A stretch of DNA of 64,000 bases from Balaenoptera acutorostrata. Its lineage: Eukaryota > Chordata > Mammalia > Artiodactyla > Balaenopteridae. How positions within the stretch are numbered: the first letter of the stretch is position 1; each line of letters starts with the position of its first letter. Position numbers and translations under genes: made by a program. The notes beneath the pieces were generated by a model. It worked only from the letters and a program-made list of their open reading frames with translations. It did no database searches and was not told where the DNA came from. Below are positions 1 through 12,194 of this stretch, piece after piece. The stretch lies in the NCBI RefSeq assembly GCF_949987535.1, contig NC_080074.1, forward strand, positions 42,453,641 through 42,517,640, read 5' to 3'.

Positions 1-2089
1 TCAAATTAAAGTGAAAATAATGAGACAATCCTATTATACTTCCTGTCTCTCTATAATCAAGTGACGATAGTGATGATTATTAGGTTTCTAGATATTTGGA
101 AACACAGCACCTATGAAACAGCACTTTGACGTTTCTGAAGGGTCAATTTCCTAAAACAAATATAGAAACACAGCAACTATCACAAGCACTTTCCACCATC
201 ACATTGCAGAAGTGTATCGAATTAGTAAAAATAAAGAGAAACAGTACACTACTTAATAGTTGATAGCCAGAAATGTTTGTTCATGAACGCTTTGCTGATT
301 TTTGTTATATACAGCCTCTTACTGAGCCTGGCTCGAGATTCCACATGGTATGAATACCATAGAACTACAGGTATCATTTAAATGTCACAACTTCAGGTTC
401 TGAATAAAAAGCCATATCTAAATTACACACATTTCAGTTACTTAGAGAAATTATCATTCCAATGTTTTTTGATGGTAGTAACGTGTAATTCTCATATTCT
501 CTAAATTTTTCTTCTGCTAAGAAACCAAAGAAACATTCCCATTCGTGAAGGAAGTGTAATTATTGGTGTTGGGGGAGGTTCTAGAAAACCTACTCTTTCA
601 TCCTTTCCCCTATGGGTTCTGATGAACTAGAAAAAAAATTAAGGGAGACTAAATGAGCATCAAAAAAAACTACTGAATGGATTTAGCACTCTCTGGTATT
701 GGCTACATTAGAGTACTAGTAAAGCTCCCTAATACTTGTCCCACCCTTTCCCCTAATTTAGACCTTGGAGTCTATCTTGGGAAAGGTTGAAACTACTGAG
801 CTCTCTTAGCCAAACACCCATGTGGAGCATCATGGACTATAATATCCCCTGTGGCAAGTCAGAGACAGGGATGCATGGTGACTTCACCCACTGATTACCA
901 TGAGCCAATGAATGACTTCCTGACCCCATCTCACCAATCAATATGTCATATAGAAAGAAATCAGTGAGTGACATAGAGAAAATCAGGACATTTTCCCTTC
1001 AATACTGCCCTCCTTTCAGGGTTTAGGGTGCAGGCTTCTCAAGAAAATCAAAGAAAAGATGACTAAGTATTCCCCCCAAAGCTAATTTTGTGAAAATTTA
1101 TCATAATGCTTTTATGTTACTTGTGTTCTTTAAAAAAAAAAAGAAATTCTATTGTTTTGCCACAGTACTTTCCAAAATTAATAGATTACATAAGATCATT
1201 TGGCCATTTTCTCTCTTCCGCAGTGAAAGTCACTAACAGTTATAATGATAGCATGAGCCATCTGTTCTATTGACTTGATAGAAAGTCATCGTAAGATGTG
1301 CAAATTTTATCATGTATATCACTTCAGGTGTGCATCTGAGTATTTCTCTGGTGAGAACCCTTGTTTGTTTAAGGGCAGCTGAGATGATCCTGAGGAATAC
1401 TGGCCTACATAGAAACACTGGAGGAAGCTTTCTTCCAAGGTGCCTTCGTGCATGGATTCACCCGCCACATGCCAGTCAGTGCTCAAAGCACTGGAGCAAC
1501 AGGCAAGGCCCTGTTCTCATAGCCTTTCATTCTGGAAGGTGGTTATAGTCAATAAGCAAAAGAAATACATAAGCAAGATAAGTTTATGTAGTGATGAGTA
1601 CAGTGGAAAACAGTAAATCCATTTGATGTAATAGCGGAAATCAACTGGAGACAGGATAAGGGGAGGAATTTGGAGTAAGTAACCAAGAAAGGCTCTCTAA
1701 GGAGAAACCATTTGGGCTGAGAACTAAATTGAAAGGAGCCAGCCAGACCTGAAAGGGAGCACATTAAAGGTCATAAGACACCAAGGTCTAGAAATGAGAA
1801 GCTATTTTAGTTTCAGTTTTAAAGACCAGCCTATTTTATTCCAAGAGAATTGCTCTATAAGATGTTACCATACAGTCAAACAGCTTACTGCTTTGTAAAT
1901 AACACATGGTAAACCCGTGGGAAATGGCAGACGACTAATGATGAATCTTGTGGTGCTGATCTGTGATGAGGGATGAATGAGTGAACACATACCCACTGCC
2001 TACTAAATACCAGACTCTGATAATGGTTGCTTTATACTCTGTTCCCTGTGAACAAATACATTCATCGTTCATTCAGCGAATTTGTGTCG
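1..2089. other. Intergenic DNA, no recognised feature
   Basis: AT-rich single-copy-looking sequence. I see no exon-like reading frame: the few open frames are under 80 codons, overlap on both strands and resemble no protein I know. A short A-tract occurs near 1131-1143. Decayed repeats beyond my recognition may be present. Confidence 0.6.
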
Positions 2090-2760
2090 AGTCCTCTGTG
2101 TGTCAGGCACTGTACATGGCATTTGATTCAATTGTGAACCTGACACAGTACTCCCAACAGGGCACTTGCGCTCGACTGAGGGAAGCTGACAATTAAACAA
2201 GCAATTGTGATATAGCTTGATCAGTGCCATCAAATGAGTAAAACAGGTACTACAGGTGCACAGAGAGTTGCTCTTAGGCTACTTGGGGAAGAGGGTCAAG
2301 AAGGTCTTCCTAGATGAAGTGACACTTAAGCAAGGTTTTACAGATGTGCTGGATATAGCCTGGCCGGGTGCCTAGAGAAAAAAAGAGGTTAGGGAATTAT
2401 AAGTTCTTCTCCAGGTCTGGAGCCATAGAAGGTAAGAAAAATTGTTAAGGGATAAGACTGTAGGATCAGCAGCGGCAAATCAAACAGAGCCCTATATGCT
2501 GAGCCAAGGCTTTATGTGGAGGCAAGACGGAACCACTAAAGAGCTTTAAGCAGGGTATTGACATGACAGACTTGTGAGTTAAAAAAAAAAAAAAACTCTC
2601 TAGCTTCAATGTGGAGATTCCAAGCTGGGGAGGAAGAAAAGCAGGTTGAACACAAAGTGAACATAACCCATTCAAGCAGTATGCTATGAAAACTTGAAAG
2701 CCTCCACTGAGCTAGATTTCTGCTCAAATCTCACAGTGCATTGCTTTAAATGAGCTTAAT
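2090..2760 (-). repeat. L2 LINE fragment, reverse orientation
   Basis: Begins with an ATTCATTCAgcgaat...gtcaggcactgtac motif, the reverse complement of the usual L2 3' end. It continues through the typical L2 string seen backwards: loss-of-function remnants of 'agaaggtcttcctagatgaagtgacacttaagc' style sequence near 2310 and 'taagcagggtattgacatgacag' near 2548. The copy is strongly diverged, with an A-run at 2581-2594 interrupting it. The assignment is by recognition; boundaries are approximate. Confidence 0.6.
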
Positions 2761-3477
2761 CCTTACTTATAAACTTCGCTCACATTTTCAATACTCAGGT
2801 GGTGAATTTAATCACATGAGGTTGCGTTGTATTACTGACTTCATGTATTTTGAAATGTGCATTTTTCACTGAGTCAGCACGGCCATATCGTTTAGCTCAG
2901 GAAAACGTGTCAGTCTTTATGCCCCTCAAAACTTCCATTAACACGCATGGCATCAGATTTTTCTACGTGATGTAAAATTAAATCATGACTCTTTGCAATG
3001 TATTCTAATCAGCAACTCCATTAATTGTTTTCAAATGGTAATCAACTCGGCTCCAAATGAACAGTTTCATATTCAGCTTGCTCCATGATTTCTATGAATG
3101 CATTTACCATTACAAGTTATAATTATATTACTTTCAGAAGTCATTTACAGCAATTGAACGAACTATGAAAAATTCTAAAAATCTCATGTGACAGTGAAAT
3201 TAAACAATATGAACTGCAAGACTCTACTTCATACCAAAATATTTATTTATGATGTATTTTCTGAGAAATGATATTTTTGGAACAAATATAGACATTGGTC
3301 AGGTTAAGACTTTATGACTTTAAATTATGGAGCACCAAGCAAAATGATCAGATAACACACTATATTTTGTTATATGCAAAATCAAATACACCTCGAACAG
3401 AAAGAAATCTTCTCTTTTAATACGGAGGCAGGTGGAAATGTTTACAGCAGAAAGACTGCTTGGGAAAAGCTAATTAT
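2761..3477. other. AT-rich non-repeat segment, possible conserved non-coding sequence
   Basis: No repeat signature recognised and no open frame. The stretch is unusually rich in ATTA/TAAT homeodomain-type cores, for example around 2978, 3020 and 3120. It lacks the A-tails and TSDs that surround most other parts of the window. Function is not shown by the sequence; it is listed as a candidate for cross-species comparison. Confidence 0.3.
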
Positions 3478-3575
3478 AATTTTACAACACCTGCTGTGTG
3501 CCAGGCACTGCACTACGGACTTTATGTATTTTGACCTATGTCATCTATTTCATCTGAATAGACAGAAGAACCCAT
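3478..3575 (-). repeat. MIR SINE fragment, reverse orientation
   Basis: Contains ctgctgtgtgccaggcactg followed by actttatgtattttgacc and tcatctatttcatctgaata. This is the order expected for the 3' half of a MIR read backwards. Short and diverged. Confidence 0.45.
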
Positions 3576-3718
3576 ATTCCTCAAATCAGAATCCTTCAAT
3601 TTCAGGGAGTTAGGTAGTTATAAAAGAGACCGCAACAGAGGGCAGACAGCAGAAGCAAGAAGAACTAAAATCCTGCAGCCTGTGGAACAAAAACCACATT
3701 CACAGAAAGACAGACAAG

Positions 3719-4624
3719 ATGAAAAGGCAAAGGGCTATGTACCAGATGGAGTAACAAGATAAAACCCCAGAAAAACAACTAAATGAAGTTGAGATAGGCA
3801 ACCTTCCAGAAAAAGAATTCAGAATAATGATAGTGAAGATGATCCAGGACCTCAGAAAAACAATGGAGGCAAAGATAGAGAAGATGCAAGAAATGTTTAA
3901 CAAAGACCTAGAAGAATTAAAGAACAAACAAACTGAGATGACCAATACAATAACTGAAATGAAAACTACACTAGAAGGAATCAATAGCAGAATAACTGAG
4001 GCAGAAGAACGGATAAGTGACCTGGAAGACAGAATGGTGGAATTCACTGCTGCGGAACAGACTAAAGAAAAAAGAATGAAGAGAAATGAAGACAGCCTAC
4101 GAGACCTCTGGGACAACATTAAACGCAACAACATTCACATTACAGGGGTCCCAGAAGGAGAAGAGAGAGAGAAAGGACCTGAGAAAATATTTGAAGAGAT
4201 TATAGTTGAAAACTTCCCTAACATGGGAAAGGAAATAGCCACCCAAGTCCAGGAAGCGCAGCGAGTCCCATACAGGATAAACCCAAGGAGAAACACAGGG
4301 AGACACATAGTAATCAAATTGGCAAAAATTAAAAACAAAGAAAAATTATTGAAAGCAGCAAGGGAAAAATAACAGGTAACATACAAGGGAACTCCCATAA
4401 GATTAACAGCTGATTTCTCAGCAGAAACTCTACAAGCCAGAAGGGAGTGGCATGATATACTTAAAGTGATGAAAGGGAAGAACCTACAACCAAGATTACT
4501 CTACCCAGCAAGGATCTCATTCAGATTCGATGGAGAAACCAGAAGCTTTACAGACAAGTAAAAGCTAAGAGAATTCAGCACCACCAAACCAGCTCTACAA
4601 CAAATGCTAAAGGAACTTCTCTAA
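3719..4624 (+). pseudogene. L1 copy 1 ORF1 pseudogene (RNA-binding chaperone)
   Basis: The frame opens at an ATG at 3719 and stays in register for 301 codons to TAA at 4622, so length is normal for this family. It is interrupted by three nonsense codons: codon 12 (TAA at 3752), TAA at 4370 and TAA at 4559. At the last two the other copies in this window have CAA. Visible parts are the Glu/Lys-rich coiled coil, the RRM-like core (ITGVPEGEE region near 4140) and the C-terminal domain with ETLQARREW near 4427. Intact ORF1p trimerises and coats L1 RNA in the cytoplasm. No frameshift was seen. This copy cannot make full-length ORF1p. Confidence 0.9.
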
Positions 4625-4682
4625 GTGGGAAACACAAGAGAAGAAAAGAACCTACAAAAACAAACCCAAAACAATTAAGAAC

Positions 4683-7600
4683 ATGGTCATAGGAACATAC
4701 ATATCGATAATTACCTTAAACGTGAAAGGATTAAATGCTCCAACCAAAAGACACAGGCTTGCTGAATGGATACAAAAACAAGACCCATCTATATGCTGTC
4801 TACAAGAGACCCATTTCAGACCTAGGGACACATACAGACTGAAAGTGAGGGGATGGAAAAAGATATTCCATGCAAATGGAAATCAAAAGAAAGCTGGAGT
4901 AGCTATACTCATATCAGATAAAATAGACTTTAAAATAAAGAATGTTACAAGAGACAAGGAAGGACACTACATAATGATCAAGGGATCAATCCAAGAAGAA
5001 GATATAACAATTATAAACATATATGCACCCAACATAGGAGCACCTCAATACATAAGGCAACTGCTAACAGCTATAAAAGAGGAAATCGACAGTAACACAA
5101 TAATAGTGGGGGACCTTAACACCTCACTTACACCAATGGACAGATCATCCAAACAGAAAATTAAAAAGGAAAAACAAGCTTTAAATGACACAACAGACCA
5201 GAGAGATTTAATTGATATTTATAGGACATTCCATCCAAAAACAGCAGATTACACTTTCTTCTCAAGTGCACACAGAACATTCTCCAGGATAGATCACATC
5301 TTGGGTCACAAATCAAGCCTCAGTTAATTTAAGAAAATTGAAATCATATCAAGCATCTTTTCTGACCACAATGCTATGAGATTAGAAATGAATTACAGGG
5401 AAAAAACCATAAAAAACACAAACACATGGAAGCTAAACAATACGTTACTAAATAACCAAGAGATCACTGAAGAAATCAAAAAATACCTAGAGACAAATGA
5501 CAATGAAAACACGACAATCCAAACCTATGGAATGCAGCAAAAGCAATTCTGAGAGGGAAGTTTATAGCTATACAAGCCTACCTTAACAAACAAGAAAAAT
5601 CTCAAGTAAACAATCTAACCCTACACTTAAAGGAACTAGAGAAAGAAGAACAAACAAAACCCAAAGTTAGCAGAAGGAAAGAAATCATAAAGATCAGAGC
5701 AGAAATAAATGAAATAGAAACAAAGAAAACAATAGCAAAGATCAATAAAACTAAAAGCTGGTTCTTTGAGAAGATAAACAAAATTGATAAACCATTAGCC
5801 AGACTCATCAAGAAAAAGAGGGAGAGGACTCAAATCAATAAAATTAGACATGAAAAAGGAGAACTTACAACAGACACCCCAGAAATACAAAGCATCCTAA
5901 GAGACTACTACAAGCAACTCTATGCCAATAAAATGAACAACCTGGAAGAAATGGACAAATTCTTAGAAAGGTATAACCTTCCAAGACTGAACCAGGAAGA
6001 AACAGAAAATATGAACAGACCAATCACAAGAAATGAAATTGAAACTGTGATTAAAAATCTTCGAACAAACAAAAGTCCAGGACCAGATGGCTTCACAGGT
6101 GAACTCTATCAAACATTTAGAGAAGAGCTAACACCCATCCTTCTCAAACTCTTCCAAAAAATTGCAGAGGAAGGAACACTCCCAAACTCATTCTATGAGG
6201 CCATCACCCTGATACCAAAACCAGACAAAGGTACTACAAAAAAAGAAAATGACAGACCAATATCACTGATGAATATAGATGCAAAAATCCTCAACAAAAT
6301 ACTAGCAAACAGAATCCAACAACACATTAAAAGGATCATACACCATGATCAAGTGGGATTTATCCCAGGGATGCAAGGATTCTTCAATATACGCAAATCA
6401 ATCAAAGTGATACACCATATTAACAAATTGAAGAATAAAAACCATATGATCATCTCAATAGATGCAGAAAAAGCTTTTGACAAAATTCAACACCCATTTA
6501 TGATAAAAACTCTCCAGAAAGTGGGCATAGAGGGAACCTATCTCAACATAATAAAGGCCATATACGACAAACCCACGGCAAACATCGTTCTCAATGGTGA
6601 AAAACTGAAAGCATTTCCTCTAAGATCAGGAACGAGACAAGGACGTCCACTCTCACCACTATTATTCAACATAGTTTTGGAAGTCCTAGCCACGGGAATC
6701 AGAGAAGAAAAAGAAATAAAAGGAATGCAAATTGGAAAAGAAGAAGTAAAACTGTCACTGTTTGCAGATGACATGATACTATGCATAGAGAATCCTTAAA
6801 ATGCCACCAGAAAACTACTAGAGCTAATCAATGAATTTGGTAAAGTTGCAGGATACAAAATTAATGCACAGAAATCTCTTGCATTCCTATACACTAATGA
6901 GGAAAAATCTGAAAGAGAAATTATGGAAACACTCCCATTTACCATTGCAACAAAAAGAATAAAATAACTAGGAATAAACTTACCTAGGGAGACAAAAGAC
7001 CTGTATGCAGAAAACTATAAGACACTGATGAAAGAAATTATAGATGATACAAACAGATGGAGAGATATACCATGTTCTTGGATTGGAAGAATCAATATTG
7101 TGAAAATGACTATACTACCCAAAGCAATCTACAGATTCAATGCAATCCCTACCAAATTACCAATGGCATTTTTTTATGGAAGTAGAACAAATCATCTTAA
7201 AATTTGTATGGAGACACAAAAAACCCCAAATAGTCAAAGCAGTCTTGAGGAAAAAAAACGGAGCTGGAGGAATCAGACTCCCTGACTTCAGACTATACTA
7301 CAAAGCTATAGTAATCAAGACAATATGGTACTGGCACAAAAACAGAAACATAGATCAATGGAACAAGATAGAAAGCCCAGAGATAAACCCACACACCTAT
7401 GGTCAACTAATCTATGACAAAGGAGGCAAAGATATACAATGGAGAAAAGACAGTCTCTTCAATAAGTGGTGGTGGGAAAACTGGACAGCTACATGTAAAA
7501 GAATGAAATTAGAACACTCCCTAACACCATACACAAAAATAAACTCAAAATGGATTCGAGACCTAAATGTAAGACCGGACACTATAAAACTCTTAGAGGA

Positions 7601-8485
7601 AAACATAGGAAGAACACTCTTTGACATAAATCACAGCAAGATCTTTTTTGATCCACCTCCTAGAGTAATGGAAATAAAAACAAAAATAAACAAATAGGAC
7701 CTAATGAAACTTCAAAGCTTTTGCACAGCAAAGGAAACCATAAACAAGACGAAAAGACAACCCTCTGAATGGAGAAAATATTTGCAAACGAATCAATGGA
7801 CAAAGGATTAATCTCCAAAATATATAAACATCTCATGCAGCTCAATATTAAAGAAACAAACAACCCAATCCAAAAATGGGCAGAAGACCTAAATAGACAT
7901 TTCTCCAAAGAAGACATACAGATGGCCAAGAAGCACATGAAAAGCTGCTCAACATCACTAATTATTAGAGAAATGCAAATCAAAACTATAATGAGGTATC
8001 ACCTCACACCAGTCAGAATGGGAATCATCAGAAAATCTACAAACAACAAATGCTGGAGAGGGTGTGGAGAAAAGGGAACCCTCTTGCACTGTTGGTGGGA
8101 ATGTAAATTGATACAGCCACTATGGAGAACAGAATGGAGGTTCCTTAAAAAACTAAAAATAGAATTACCATATGATCCTGCAATCCCACTACTGGGCATA
8201 TACCCAGAGAAAACCATAATTCAAAAAGACACATGCACCCTAATGTTCATTGCAGCACTACTTACAATAGCCAGGTCATGGAAGCAACCTAAATGCCCAT
8301 CGACAGACGAATGGATAAAGAAGTTGTGGTACATATATACAATGGAATATTACTCAGCCATAAAAAGGAACGAAATTGAGTCATTTGTTGAGACGTGGAT
8401 GAATCTAGAGACTGTCATACAGAGTGAAGTAAGTCAGAAAGAGAAAAACAAATATTGTATATTAACTCATGTATGTGAAACCTAG
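4683..8485 (+). pseudogene. L1 copy 1 ORF2 pseudogene (endonuclease/reverse transcriptase)
   Basis: Starts with ATG at 4683, 58 bases after the ORF1 stop, and ends at TAG 8483. The endonuclease part keeps QETHF, a GDLNTS variant of the usual GDFNTP, RIDHILG and SDHNAM (Ser-Asp-His intact, GAC at 5364). It is interrupted by AAA to TAA near 5326, a frameshift near 5520, AAA to TAA at 6797, TAA replacing a Tyr codon near 6965, a frameshift in a T-run near 7172, and TAG at 7695. The reverse transcriptase section at 5933-6799 still shows [12 protein letters not shown] and LFADDM. The C-terminal CCHC domain ([14 protein letters not shown]) lies near 8051. The product is certainly non-functional. 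Confidence 0.92.
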
Positions 8486-8698
8486 AAAAATGGTACAGAT
8501 GAACCGGTTTGCAGGGTAGAAGTTGAGATACAGATGTAGAGAACAAACATATGGACACCACGGGGGAAAAACCGCGGTGGGGTGGGGATTGTGGTGCGTT
8601 GAATTGGGCAATTGGGATTGACATGTATACACTGATGTGTATAAAATTGATGACTAATAAGAACCTGCAGTATAAAAAAACAAACAAACAAAATAAAC

Positions 8699-9463
8699 AA
8701 CTGATACTAAACTTTCTTTGGGTTATTTGTATGGAAATATGTTAATATAAATGTTTCAGACATTACATGAAATTTCTAAAAATCTTATATGTTCTGGTAT
8801 AATTTTATAAGTCATAATTCTAGTTATTACTTTAAAATGTATATCTCAGAAATAACTAAATTTCCTTGTCAATTGCATTATTATGAACTTTTATCAAATC
8901 TTTTACCGTGGTCATTTTTAAGTCTTTTGTCATTTACAGACAGTTCTGGGTGTACTCTGATGCTTTTGCAAAAATGTTCCTATAAAAGGGTTTCATCTTC
9001 AAGGAATTCACGGAAAAGACTCTGACAAGTACAGGTTTCTGGTAACTGACTATACTGCTGAGCTGAATGAATAAGCATTTTCAGAACTCTAATGGAAAAC
9101 TGATGAATTCATAAAAGTGCTAACAGAAGATCAAGATGAAAAAAAAATTAATTACATGGGACTGAGTGAACTGATGAGGATTATAATTTTTGTGACTTTC
9201 TGTTTGAATTTAAAAAAAAATCCCACAAGGACTCAGAGGCAAAAAATATACAAATCAATTTTCACTGCAAAGTAAAGGAGCTGTTACAGTGGAGGATTAC
9301 TGGACTGAATGCCAATATTATGACATAGTATGAGTGTGTTTCGTGTTTGGTAATTGCCATCATTGTTGCTTTTGTTGTGGACATCCATTTACAATGCTTG
9401 GTGTCAGTTTATTTATCTCTTGTAAAAATAAAATACAGTGTGTGTGTGAAAAAAAAAAAAAAA
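8699..9463 (+). pseudogene. Possible retrocopied mRNA 3' end with poly(A)
   Basis: The segment ends in AATAAA at about 9427 followed about 15 bases later by a pure A15 tract (9449-9463). This is the layout of a reverse-transcribed mRNA 3' end. A short frame near 8990-9080 ends in TAA and is followed by AT-rich UTR-like sequence. No parental gene is recognised and no TSD was found, so an old LINE tail is an alternative. The 5' limit is arbitrary, set at the end of L1 copy 1. Confidence 0.35.
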
Positions 9464-9469
9464 GAGACC

Positions 9470-9830
9470 ACAACATTATTTCAATTATCCACTGCTACAT
9501 AACACACCACCTCCAAACTTTAGGAGCTTAAAAGAGCAACCACCATTATCTTTCACGATTCTGTGTGCTGACCAGGCAGTTCCGCCGCTGTGGGGGGGCA
9601 CTGGGTCAGCAGGAAGGTCTACAGTGGCCTTGCTCACATGGCAGGGAGTTGCTGCTGGCTGCTTGCTGGGAGCTCAGATAGGGGTGTTGGCCAGAGGCCT
9701 TGATTCTTCTCTATGGAGGCCTCTCTACATGGTTGCTTAGACTTCTTCACAGTATAGAAATTGTGTTTCAGGAAAGGGAATTCAAAGAGCGAGCATTCCA
9801 AGAATATAAACCCACCATGCAACACTTTGG
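9470..9830 (-). repeat. Ancient interspersed repeat, probably LTR-derived
   Basis: Contains the 'ccactgctacataacacaccacc...cttaaaagagcaaccaccattatc' type of sequence common to reverse-oriented mammalian ERVL/MaLR-type LTRs. It then has 'ctcacatggcagggagttgctgctggctg'. Diverged; family not assigned. Confidence 0.35.
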
Positions 9831-9831
9831 G

Positions 9832-10281
9832 GGTAGGTAGTATAATGCCCCCTACAAAGATACCCATGCTCTAATCCTCAAAACCTGTGAATATGTTATC
9901 TTACATGGCAAAAGAGACTGTGCAGATGTGATTAAGTTAAGGTGAGATGGAAGATTAGCCTGGGTTATCCAAATGGCCCTAATGTAATCACAAGAGTCCT
10001 TATAAGAAGGAGGCAAGAGTAAGGGAAATTTGATAATGTTATACTGATGGCTTTGAAAATGGAGGAAGGGGCCACAAGCCAAGGAATGCAGGGAGCCTCT
10101 AGTGCTGGACAAGGCAAGGAAATAGATTCTCCCCTAGAGTCTCCAGAAGGAATGTGGTCCTGCTGACACCTTAATTTTTGGCCCAGTGAGACTTCTGACC
10201 TACAAAATTATAAGATAATAAGTCTGTTTTAAGCCAGTAAATTTGTGTAATTTGTTAAAAAATCTATAGGAAACAAATACA
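9832..10281 (+). repeat. MaLR (MLT1-type) LTR, forward
   Basis: Follows the MLT1 order: a GTAGGTAGTATAATG opening, 'cctgtgaatatgttatcttacatggcaaaag', 'gcagatgtgattaagttaagg', 'ccttataagaagg', 'gaggaaggggccacaagccaaggaatgcag', and 'ttttaagccagtaaatttgtg' near the end. It is an old non-autonomous LTR element with no internal coding region beside it, so it is a solo LTR or fragment. Confidence 0.7.
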
Positions 10282-10845
10282 TTTGCCAAGCCTCTGTTAT
10301 TATTCCCTTTGTTAATATCCCGTGGCTAAAGCCCAGAGTCACTGGACTAAATTCATGGAGGCATGATTCACTGTAACGGTCCACTACGAAAGTAACAATC
10401 CAACACAAGTACTGTTGCCTTCCAAACATTTTCTTTTTTTTTTTTCCTCTTGCTTTACTGTTTTAAATTTTAAACACAGATAAAACTCCAAGTCATCATA
10501 TAAAATGACATAGTCGAAGTCATTCAATCACTATGCTTTCATTGTTTATTTTGAATCCTCTATTTAAAGGCAAGAATATGTCATACCACAGGGACTGCAG
10601 ATATAATAGCGTCCTAAGTGAACTGGTATGATTCTTTCTTTTTTTTTTTTTTTAACTGGTATGATTCTGAACCCTCATGAAATTGTTCTTGAAATGAATG
10701 TATATAGATGGGTCCACAGATGCCTGAGACCAACTGTACAACTGGGAGTCAATGTCCCATTCTGCAAGTCAAGGTCCATGTAGGATACAAAATTTACTAA
10801 GTGATAATTAACAAAAAGGTGCTAATTTCCAAATATTTTCTGATT
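10282..10845. other. Intergenic segment between two LTR copies
   Basis: No gene or recognised repeat. Two T-runs (about 10433-10446 and 10638-10653) may be tails of minor reverse insertions. The bases 'aactggtatgattct' flank the second T-run on both sides (near 10620 and 10655), which suggests a small retroposed tail bounded by a TSD. Confidence 0.45.
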
Positions 10846-11428
10846 TAGTTTTCTGTTGCTACTGTAACAAAGTACCACAAACTTGGTGACTTAGCGCAAC
10901 ACAACTTTATTATCTCAGTTTCTGTAGGGTGTAAGTCTCACATGGGGTTTGCCAAGGTAAAATCAAGGTGTTGGCAGGGCTGCACGCCTTACCTAGAGGT
11001 CTGGGGAAGAATCCAGTTCCGAGCTCATTCTTCTTGTTGGCCGGGTTCAGTTCCTTGGGGTTGTAAGACTAAGGTCCCCATTTCCCTATAGGCTGTCAAC
11101 CAGGGGTGGTCCTTAGCTCTGAAACCTTCTCTTCAGTCCTCACATGTGACCCCTTAGATCTCAGAATGACTGACAGTGCATAGAATCCTTCTCACACTTG
11201 GCATTCTCTGGCTTTTGCTTCTGCTGCATCTTCCTCTAGCTGGAGAAAGTTCTCTGCTTTTAAGGGATCATGTGATTAGACTGGGTCCACCCATGATCAT
11301 CTCCCTATCTTAATATCTATAACCTGAATTACATCTGCAAAGCTCTTTTTGCCATGTAACATAACATATTCACAGGTTCCAGAGATTAGGGCACAGACGT
11401 CTTCAAGGTCATTATTCTGCCTACCACA
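10846..11428 (-). repeat. MaLR (MLT1-type) LTR, reverse
   Basis: Read on the minus strand it opens TGTGGTAGGCAGAATAATG, then 'cctgtgaatatgttatgttacatggcaaaa' and 'gcagatgtaattcagg'. It closes with 'acaaagttgtgttg...tttgtggtactttgttacag...agcaacagaaaact'. This is the same family as the copy at 9832-10281 but in inverted orientation. Confidence 0.65.
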
Positions 11429-11874
11429 GTTCTCAGCAACCAGAATCTTCATGGCAAAGAGAGGTTAGAAATTCAGCACTGATCTACTGTGTGCTGTCTA
11501 GGAATAAGCCCTCAAAGGCACAATTAGCACAAACAAACTCATCATTCTGATCGCTGGCTCCGACAGCATCTCCAGGAGACAATTTATGTGAGATGTTACT
11601 CCTCCAAAATTAGTCACAGTTGGGTATTTCATAAACAGCTCTGCTCCATCGTTAAAGGCCAAGGCTTCTCAGAAGAGCGACAATCCTATTTTTCGCAATA
11701 ACCTCTTAAACTGCCCTCCATGACAACTGAAAAATCAACTGATTAAAAATGATCTCACGACATCATACAGTGGACTATGTACCGATGGTTGCATCTTCAC
11801 ACCCCTCTTTACTCTCCAAGGATTTTGGACCTTTTGTTCAGTATTCTGAATCTACTAATGGCTTCTTTATTGAT
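11429..11874. other. Intergenic DNA, nothing recognised
   Basis: No exon, RNA gene or repeat recognised. A 76-codon frame entering the next SINE is fortuitous. Confidence 0.5.
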
Positions 11875-11886
11875 AAAAGCAATGTA

Positions 11887-12182
11887 GGGGGCTTCCCTGG
11901 TGGCGCAGTGGTTGAGAATCCGCCTGCCAATGCAGGGGACAAGGGTTTGAGCCCTGGTCTGGGAAGATCCCACATGCCACGGAGCAACTAGGCCTGTGAG
12001 CCACAACTACTGAGCCTGCGCGTCTGGAGCCTGTGCTCCGCAACGAGAAGCCGCGAGAATGAGAGGCCCGCACACTGCGATGAAGAGTGGTCCCCGCTTG
12101 CCGCAACTGGAGAAAGCCCTCGCACAGAAACGAAGACCCAACACAGCCAAAAATAAATAAATTAATTAATTAATTATTTTAA
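11887..12182 (+). mobile_element. CHR-type tRNA-derived SINE (copy S1, short form)
   Basis: Head GGGGCTTCCCTGGTGGCGCAGTGG contains the Pol III A box, and 'gggtttgagccctgg' the B box. The body has one 'cacaactactgagcc' unit, and the tail is AAATAAATTAATTAATT. Flanked by a 12-bp TSD, aaaagcaatgta (11875-11886 and 12183-12194). Non-coding; mobilised by L1 enzymes. Confidence 0.95.
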
Positions 12183-12194
12183 AAAAGCAATGTA

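Larger units (their letters stand above)
3640..8698 (+). mobile_element. L1 copy 1: 5'-truncated LINE-1, older subfamily
   Basis: A near-complete LINE-1 lacking most of its 5'UTR. It starts about 80 bp before ORF1, carries ORF1 and ORF2 remnants, then a short 3'UTR and a tail of A and AAAC units at about 8671-8698. Its 3'UTR differs from that shared by copies 2-5: it lacks their long G-rich block and ends in a 'taagaacctgcagtat' motif. It is therefore a different and, given its damage, probably older subfamily. No convincing TSD is visible, so the exact 5' boundary is uncertain by some tens of bases. Both ORFs are broken, so the copy is dead. Confidence 0.95.

Noticed and set aside
9832..11428. 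The two MaLR LTRs as the ends of one provirus
   Set aside because: They are in opposite orientations and there is no retroviral internal region between them.
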